DNA from: Omphiscola glabra
Lineage: Eukaryota; Mollusca; Gastropoda; Lymnaeidae
Direction: 5' to 3'
Assembly: GCA_964017045.1 (NCBI GenBank)
Contig: OZ024802.1
Location: 11,978,435 to 12,042,434 of the forward strand
Length of the DNA: 64,000 nucleotides
Shown here: piece by piece, positions 57,963 to 64,000 of the stretch
Position numbering within the stretch: the stretch's first letter is position 1
How the letters are laid out: every line of letters begins with the position of its first letter
Program-made: the position numbers and the translations under genes
The notes under the pieces: model-generated
The model's input: the letters and a program-made list of their open reading frames with translations, nothing else
Database searches by the model: none
Told to the model about the DNA's origin: nothing

Positions 57963-58127
57963 TCTAGATATCAGAAGTTATGTCAGGGACGGACGTCAAC
58001 AGTAATTTATTACATAACTGAAGTTGTTGTTGTTTTTAATATATATATAAAAAACAAAAGCGGCGTTCAATAACTGTACGTTAACGTGTACGAACTGGGG
58101 AACTGTGGGTGGGGGGCAGAGACGTTC
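57963..58127. other. spacer between two SPIN copies
   Basis: A short AT tract near 58040 and otherwise nothing recognisable. Confidence 0.5.
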
Positions 58128-58135
58128 ACCTACAG

Positions 58136-58507
58136 TAGTGGTTCTTAACCTTCCCAATGCGGTGGCCCTTTAATACAGCGGCCCGTGTTGTCGTGACCCC
58201 CGTGAGTGTCAAGCTTAGACTTGCTGAGGCCCTAAGCTATACAGAGTCCAGAGGCCCCCTACTGTTTTAAATTATGTCAGCTGGGCAAAAATAAATTAAA
58301 AATCTATAGCCGGTAGCTTCCGGGGCCATAAATCTGTAGCTTATTGAGCTTATAGGTAAATCCGGCACTGCCCCCCCCCCCAACCATATCATAAATAATT
58401 TTCGTTGCTGCTTCATAAATATGTGATTTCCAGGGGTCTTAGGCGACCCCTGTGTAAGGGTCGTTCGACCGCCAAAGGGGTCGCAACCCACAGGCTGAGA
58501 AACGCCG
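58136..58507 (-). mobile_element. SPIN-family hAT MITE carrying an insertion
   Basis: A 372-bp element in reverse orientation relative to 57763. Its left end TAGTGGTTCTTAACCTTCCC has one terminal C-to-T change. The right end is GGTCGCAACCCACAGGCTGA followed by GAAACGCCG. It is flanked by exact 8-bp duplications ACCTACAG at 58128-58135 and 58508-58515. The SPIN interior resumes at CAACCATATCATAAATAATT after an insert of about 170 bp (58203-58370). Confidence 0.92.
58203..58370 (-). mobile_element. hAT-like insert inside the SPIN copy
   Basis: The right edge reads AGGTAAATCCGGCACTG. Its reverse complement CAGTGCCGGATTTACCT is a typical hAT MITE terminus. The left terminus is not clear. It splits the SPIN internal sequence, so it arrived later. 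Confidence 0.5.
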
Positions 58508-58515
58508 ACCTACAG

Positions 58516-58926
58516 GATAATGAATATCATTAATTCCGGTATCGCTTCCGTCTGGAGAATGCTATTCACAACTAGGGCATTGTCTGTGGAAAGTGGGGTG
58601 AGGGGCTGGCAGCGAAAACGACACAAAAGATCGGAGAAAGGTTCTTCGTGGTCCGGCCGGCACCGTCTTGGTTGGCCTGTCTTCACAAGTCATTCCATAA
58701 CGTTATATTTTTTAAAAAAGTATGCTACGGCAGGGTCCCTATTGGAAAGTCGTAGTATCGATTGGAATTTCAAATATTTGATCTGGCACGGTGAGTCTCA
58801 AAATTATTTTGTAGTAAAGACAATCAGGTTGCCTGTAAAAAATCTTACCAAAATATTGAAGGTGTGTTTGATAAATTGTTCCTTACATTTGGATTTTACA
58901 CGCAAAAACCCTACCCCCCTATAAAC
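58516..58926. other. unannotated stretch
   Basis: The plus frame 58520-58924 has no recognised domain. No transposon end or array. Confidence 0.4.
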
Positions 58927-58970
58927 CAGTGTTTCCCAACGTGGGGCGTACTCCCCACAGTTACGAATAA
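58927..58970 (+). mobile_element. truncated hAT-like terminus
   Basis: CAGTGTTTCCCAACGTGGGG followed by CGTACTCCCCAC is a typical hAT left terminus with an inverted GGGG..CCCC step. No right end was found downstream. Confidence 0.5.
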
Positions 58971-59625
58971 GGAGATTTATCGGTGTAAAAGAGGGGGCAT
59001 TTAGTCTCCGGAGATTGAACATTTTTTCTAGGTTTCAATAAAAAAAAAAATGGGGTGGTTGCGGGGTTTTGGGGGAGGGGGGGCATTAAACGGGACGTCT
59101 CTTTAAATTTAGCAGTCGTTCTTGTCGATCATTTGTTCACGTATGACAATACAGATATATATACGTTTTACTTTATTCCAAGTTTTTACACCGGCTCGAT
59201 GGTCGTTTCTGATCCAATTTCTTTTGCATTGGTCATTGCTGATGCAAATCCATTATCTCTGCATTTGGTGAAAAGGTGGATTATAACTTGGACTAAATGT
59301 AATGGCTAAACCAAGTTACCTGGTCGATTTCTGTAAGATCTTGCTGGCGGTGCTGATGGCAAACATGACGTCATACCATCCGACCATGGCAAGCGGAAAT
59401 TCAAAAATCCCCAACTCGTAGTTTGCAAGAGGAGCAACTTCACTATTCCCTTTAGGGTTCTCACTATTCACTTTAGGGTCTTCAGGCAATTGAGCCTAAT
59501 GGGATAATACTGGAAAAAGACTGACTGATCATTTGATTACCTTGTAACCTCTGAACATGGTGTTGTGAAAATATCAAGTATGCATAGCGAAGGCCTGGTT
59601 AAATTAATAATATATACTATTATAA
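58971..59625. other. unannotated stretch
   Basis: A G tract at about 59070-59083 and nothing else recognised. The CACTATTCCCTTTAGGGT and CACTATTCACTTTAGGGT steps at 59442-59482 are a two-copy duplication. Confidence 0.45.
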
Positions 59626-59635
59626 CGGCTTGAGT

Positions 59636-59690
59636 GGGACCCCCCACGTGCGCCGTTCGCCAAAACCACCCCCCTTGCGCCGGCCCTGGG
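59636..59690 (-). mobile_element. truncated CAGGGCCGGC-type hAT end
   Basis: The sequence ends CCCCTTGCGCCGGCCCTG. Its reverse complement CAGGGCCGGCGCAAGGGG is a typical hAT MITE terminus. The other end is absent. Confidence 0.5.
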
Positions 59691-60320
59691 ATAAAGTTAG
59701 TGTGTCAGATAGTCCTAGAATAATAATGACGTCACGGCGTTTAAAGGTTGTTGCGCGTCTCAAGACTCTGATAAAAAAACATTTGACTCCGCGTTCTCCA
59801 ACGTCGATACCGCGCAGCAGACGTGAACAGTTCAATGAATCTCCATTTAATCCTGTCTGGCCTTTAGGTCCGGTCAATTTATTCATCGCCACGAGCGTAT
59901 TATCAGAAATGGCAAGTACATACAATAGATCTGCTAGAGTGGCTCCTACTGTAACTGGCAATTGGCCCATCCACATGCGTGGTGGTTTGGGGGGGGGGGG
60001 AACAATCCTGGGGTACTGAATGCAGGGATTTTTAAACTGGTCACGACTGTAATAAACTGAGATGTCGACGCGACTGCTGGGCAGAACGTTTCGTCTCTAC
60101 CAATGGCAACGGTTCTCAAACTGGGAGATCACAGTTGCACCATTAGGCGAAACTGACAGAATCTTATTTGAAAAAGGAAGGATCCGTCGTGCCTGTGAGT
60201 TAGTTACTTAGGTTCAAATTACTGGTTTAATACTTTCAGCTGATCTCAAAACATTTATTTATATTTATCTTTAGACAAATGACCATACTTGAGGTTGGAT
60301 GTTTGTGACCATTCTCGACA
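59691..60320. other. unannotated stretch
   Basis: A G run lies at about 59988-60000. The plus frame 59630-60019 overlaps the hAT end and is not supported as a gene. Confidence 0.45.
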
Positions 60321-60327
60321 CCTGAAC

Positions 60328-60418
60328 TATAACTGCACATTAAGTAAGATGTAAATAACATTAAGGAATATGTAAATAACATCAGGAAAGATATAAATAA
60401 CATTAAGGAAGATATAGT
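60328..60418. repeat. 21-bp minisatellite, about 4 copies
   Basis: Tandem GTAAATAACATTAAGGAATA-type units with CAGGAAAGATATAAATAAC variants. Confidence 0.88.
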
Positions 60419-60534
60419 CACTTTTATATCTATGACACACTAATTCCGTCCTCACTGTTTGTCAAATTAAAAATAATTGTTTCTACCCCTCTCCCCCCCC
60501 CCCGCACTCACCAAACACAAACTTACACGTGTGC

Positions 60535-60556
60535 GCGCACACACACACACACACAT
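60535..60556. repeat. (CA)n microsatellite
   Basis: About eleven CA dinucleotides, preceded by GTGCGCG steps. Confidence 0.93.
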
Positions 60557-60986
60557 TTTGAATGCACCTCTATAAGTACTTCACGATATCACTAGCTTAG
60601 TGATCGCGATGGTATCAGGCAAAATGCCTCGATCTACAACAATGAAGGGACACGACTATCCAAATATACGAGCACCAGCTCGCGCGTGCCTGATGCTGAG
60701 ATGAATTGTTTTAATCAGGCTGGTAATGGAAGCGTACAACTGGGTCATGCATTCATCTTTTCTTTCTGAACTTTCGAAGGCGGTTCAAGGCCGCTGCGTC
60801 CAATAACCTGTCGTCTCAATAGTGTTTCCCCTGCATCAAGGGCGGAGACCTTCATCAAGTCAGGTGTAGTGTTATTGGGCTTTTCTTTTATACTAGTCTT
60901 TTTTTTGTTTTCAAATTGTATCCAGAATTATTCAATATTTGGTGGATTTTTTTTTTTTTTACAAAATGCATCCAACTATTCCCCCC

Positions 60987-61060
60987 AAGCCGCACCACAC
61001 GTGGTACGATCCCAGACTAAGCCTCAAACTGCACCACATGTGGTATGATCCCAGACCAAA
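60987..61060. repeat. tandem duplication of about 41 bp
   Basis: GCACCACACGTGGTACGATC and GCACCACATGTGGTATGATC are two copies with matched changes. CCACACGTGG becomes CCACATGTGG, and each core remains near-palindromic. Confidence 0.85.
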
Positions 61061-62640
61061 AAGCTACGCACAGTGAACTTTTTTATATTACAAAAATAAG
61101 AGTTATTAAAGAGGACGGTTTTCGAAACCTCAATTTTCAATGTGATGGTGCAGTTCACTTCGTACAACGTTTCACCATGAAACTATGAACGTGAGAGAGA
61201 AGACGATCAAGATATTTGAATGGATAGGAGGAACACGAAAAGAAAAAAAAAAAAACTAAACTAAAACACAAAGCCCCGAACAAAGTCTTCTTCCGCGAAC
61301 ATACAAACAAAACATAAACAACAACAACATATGAGAGCACAACAAATCAACTTATCCATCTCGATGGAGGCTGTGTTTTGTCCTCGGATGTAACTATGAA
61401 CTGTATTCAGTCTCCCCCCCCCCCCCACTCGCCCCCCAAATCTCCGGGCCATCTAAGAAGGCTTTTTGCCGACACGTTCGTTGTCTTGTGTGTGTCCCCC
61501 GTCCCCCCTTTTTATTCAAGTGTTCCATTATATCCCCGAGTTCCGTATTCCGTGAAAGTATTAAAGGGTTATGTCCATTTCAGTGGGTCCCCCAGCTGTG
61601 ACTTTCCAAACACCGCCGCCACAGACAAAGACATTTCCCTCCTGCGTGCTGGAGAGCCCTTGTACGTCTCTAAATCGTTAACTCAAATATTATCGCACGG
61701 TGCTCAGCACTCAACTCAGTGCGCGCAGTGCTAACCATCGATGTGCTCGATTTCCACTAAACGATTTTTTTTTTAAAGTTTATTATTGTGTGTTTGTGTG
61801 TGCGTTTTTGCGTGTGTGTTTGTCTGTTTGGGTGTAATCGTCTGGAAATGTATACAACTGTCTGCGTGAAATAAATGATTTAGTTGCTCTTTTCTTTCCT
61901 TTTCTTTCCTTTTTTTTCTGTGTATCTTTTTTTATCCTCATTCTTTGTTCTTTAAATAAAGAAATAAAGAAAACTATTTCTTAGCTCCGACTATTTGCTC
62001 TGTCACCTGGACGGGGCCAATCTATCAATAAGGCGGAATAGATTTTGAGCAGGTGCTCCTAATCTATTTGTAGACTTGTCAGTCTATTGATCCCAAGGCG
62101 GGTGTCGGTTCCCGTGTTTCAACCGTAGAGCTACATACCTCCTTTCTTTCTTTTTATATTTATCTTACCCGAGCTTTGGAGTGTAAAAACATTTATTAAG
62201 ATACAATAAGAGAAAGAAAAAAATCCGACACCGTAGAGAAAGCCGCTGTTGATATTCTTCCTTTTAAAAAAATGGTGTAAAATGAGTGATAAGTTCTGGT
62301 TATAGGAAATTTGTAACAACGGAAGTTTGTTAGAAATTAAAATTTAAAAAAAAGTTTGGGGGGGAAAGGGGGGGGGGCTTGGCGGCAGACACAACACACA
62401 TTAATTTCCGTCGAAAAAAATTGATTTCGTACACATTTCCGGATATGATCCTTTCTTTACGTCATGTTTCGCAGCAGTGGCTCAAATGTAAGCCGACCCC
62501 ACAGCCGTAAGTGTTTATAAAGAGTTTTGAGGAAAGATTCTTGGAGTCGAAATAAAAATGTCCTTACAGTGGAATAAATTTGGAGCTGGAAAACTTTCTC
62601 AGCTTTTCGGTGGTAAGATTGACAAGGGGAAAACTATAAT
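61061..62640. other. unannotated stretch
   Basis: Contains A tracts near 61240, a C run at about 61413-61427, (GT) steps at about 61790-61825 and a G run at about 62359-62377. No gene or array recognised. Confidence 0.45.
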
Positions 62641-62648
62641 TATTAGAG

Positions 62649-62685
62649 CAGGGGTTCTTAACGTGTGTTCCATGGACGCCTTGTA
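62649..62685 (+). mobile_element. truncated hAT-like terminus
   Basis: CAGGGGTTCTTAACGTGTGT followed by TCCATGGACGCC resembles hAT termini. No partner end or target duplication was found. Confidence 0.4.
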
Positions 62686-62851
62686 TCTTTTGTTTTGATA
62701 AAACATAATCTCGAGTTTATCAGTCGGTAAAGTAATAAGATCGAAAGAGAAAAGGTTGTAATAATAACGGGCCTTAACCCTGCCTTTTAAGAAATGAAAA
62801 TGTTACCTGCCTTCAGCCGTCCCGCTGACAAGAGTTCCGTGTCGTCTACTC

Positions 62852-62890
62852 CAATGTTTCTCAAAGTGGTTGACCCCGGCCCGGGAATGT
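62852..62890 (+). mobile_element. decayed hAT-like terminus
   Basis: CAATGTTTCTCAAAGTGGTT followed by GACCCCGGCCCGGG resembles a CAGTGTTTCTCAAA hAT end with a G-to-A change. The partner is missing. Confidence 0.35.
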
Positions 62891-62990
62891 TCTGCGAATC
62901 GCCCTTCGACCGACCACGACAGGTGAAATATTTAATCGGTTTTAAAATTATACCAAACAAATCTAAGGCTAATTCAAACTATTGGTGCCA

Positions 62991-63100
62991 TTAGGGATAC
63001 ATTTCGGGTTCAGGTTAGGTTTAGGGATACATTTAGGGTTCAGGTTAGGTTTAGGGATACATTTACTAAATGATTTAGGGTTCAGGTTAGGTTTAGTTAT
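62991..63100. repeat. 30-bp array containing TTAGGG, about 3 copies
   Basis: Units contain ATTTAGGGTTCAGGTTAGGT and TTAGGGATAC. The first two are exactly 30 bp apart, and the third carries a 15-bp insert (TACTAAATGATTTAGGG). TTAGGG is the animal telomere motif, but here it is part of a longer unit. Confidence 0.9.
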
Positions 63101-64000
63101 AGTGAATTTTATAAAAGTTCACGGTCGTGGCAACCAAAATGGCAGCCGTGTGATATGTCTTGGGACCAATTGTCTGAAAATTACCAAATCTAAAATCTGG
63201 GGTGCGTCCTTTAACTGCAGCGTGAGTAATTCCCGCGGGTCCGTTACATCGAACAATTTGAGATGCGCTGGTCTCCTCCACTACGAGCCGGCTGATCGGC
63301 AGACCTAGCCTTGCCCCGCGTGGCGATGAGGACTCGGGGGCACACCGGGCGAAGCGAGGCTGAAACCTACCGCTTGTGACGACGCCAGTTTTTTTTTGAC
63401 GGTCACTACTAACAAACCAGTGCTTCTTACCTTGCAGCGGTAGTGGAGTAGACAGTAGAGGAGGTACGCGAAACCAAAACACTCGGATTTCTTTCATGTT
63501 GATATTGAGATTTTCTTAACAACCCTCGCGTGTCACCTTTTTTTTTTTCCTTTTGTTGCAAAAATAATTTACCACATGTGTAATCTTATTAAAAAAGCAA
63601 AAAAGAATACTTCAGATTGTGGAAAAAATGTAACAATTTGTAAAAATCGTGTTTTATTTTTGTTTTAAAAAGTTTACCACAAAGTTAAAAAAATAAATAA
63701 AATCACTTTAAAAAAAATCAATAGCTTAAGTTCAATGGAGTTTCTTGGATTCGACTTTTATGATTTGGATTTATGATTTAGTCTTTACCTTTTCCTTTTC
63801 ATTCTCCAGATTTTTTAAAAATTCCCCCCCTTGACATTTGACTTGTAAATTTATTACTGGATTGTGTCTGATTAAGAGCAAAGATTTGTTTGTTGGGAGC
63901 TTTCGACGGTCGTAATATCTAAACTCTCAAGTGTTCTTTTGGATTAATACGTTGGCGGATACTTCTGGATATCTGGATATTAACAGTCCTTGTTCAGTTC
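63101..64000. other. unannotated stretch to the window end
   Basis: The segment 63200-63350 is GC-rich. The minus frame 63093-63497 has no recognised domain. After about 63540 the sequence is AT-rich with T and A tracts. No gene assigned. Confidence 0.45.

Noticed and set aside
63093..63497. 134-codon minus frame as a gene
   Set aside because: No domain recognised; moderately GC-rich sequence can leave a frame open by chance, and no splice or start evidence supports it.
1..64000. tRNA or rRNA genes
   Set aside because: I looked for GGTTCRANNCC-type T-loop motifs with matching acceptor stems and for conserved rRNA blocks and found none. A covariance-model scan such as tRNAscan would be needed to exclude them.

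Overview
This is eukaryotic, almost certainly invertebrate animal DNA. No gene could be assigned with confidence. The window is AT-rich, has no operon-like gene packing, and is built from tandem-repeat arrays and short non-autonomous transposons set in unannotated sequence. Three copies of the SPIN family of hAT transposons and the 3' end of a non-LTR retrotransposon fit a mollusc, possibly a freshwater or marine gastropod. That assignment is an inference from repeat content, not proven. Nearly all long reading frames fall inside arrays whose unit length is a multiple of three, or are short and unsupported.

Layout. From 1 to 9.3 kb there is a succession of minisatellites (units of 36, 55, 28, 32, 18, 85, 23 and 40 bp) with one MITE remnant near 6.7 kb. 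From 10.1 to 14.1 kb a degenerate 28-bp array at 10.4 kb is repeated in inverted orientation at 13.9 kb; between the two lie a 27-bp array, a MULE-like MITE and a possible solo LTR. From 16 to 24.6 kb there are 39-bp and 18/19-bp arrays, an hAT element carrying a nested SPIN copy, two more MULE-like MITEs, a 31-bp palindromic array and one CAGTGGCGTAG-type MITE. From 25.4 to 27.6 kb there are two large arrays, one of them almost free of G on the given strand. The stretch from 27.8 to 35.5 kb is very AT-rich, carries none of the MITE families seen elsewhere, and may be intronic or intergenic.

From 36 to 45.1 kb there is one weak candidate exon and a dense cluster of hAT-like MITEs, five with exact or near-exact 8-bp target-site duplications. 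One dispersed element at 37.7 kb recurs inverted at 51.3 kb. From 45.2 to 56.2 kb arrays alternate with a LINE 3' end (49.2 kb), an 841-bp hAT-like element (50.1 kb) and a minisatellite interrupted by a MITE (53.6 to 54.3 kb). From 57 to 63.1 kb come a pyrimidine tract, two SPIN copies with exact target-site duplications (one carrying a later insertion), several truncated hAT ends and a short TTAGGG-containing array.

Taken together, the window is a record of repeat expansion and of repeated waves of hAT and MULE-like MITE insertion. The most noteworthy items are the SPIN copies (a family known for horizontal transfer between animals), the four-copy MULE-like palindromic MITE family, the two pairs of inverted long-range repeats and the array of self-complementary 31-bp units. 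No new protein-based system is visible.
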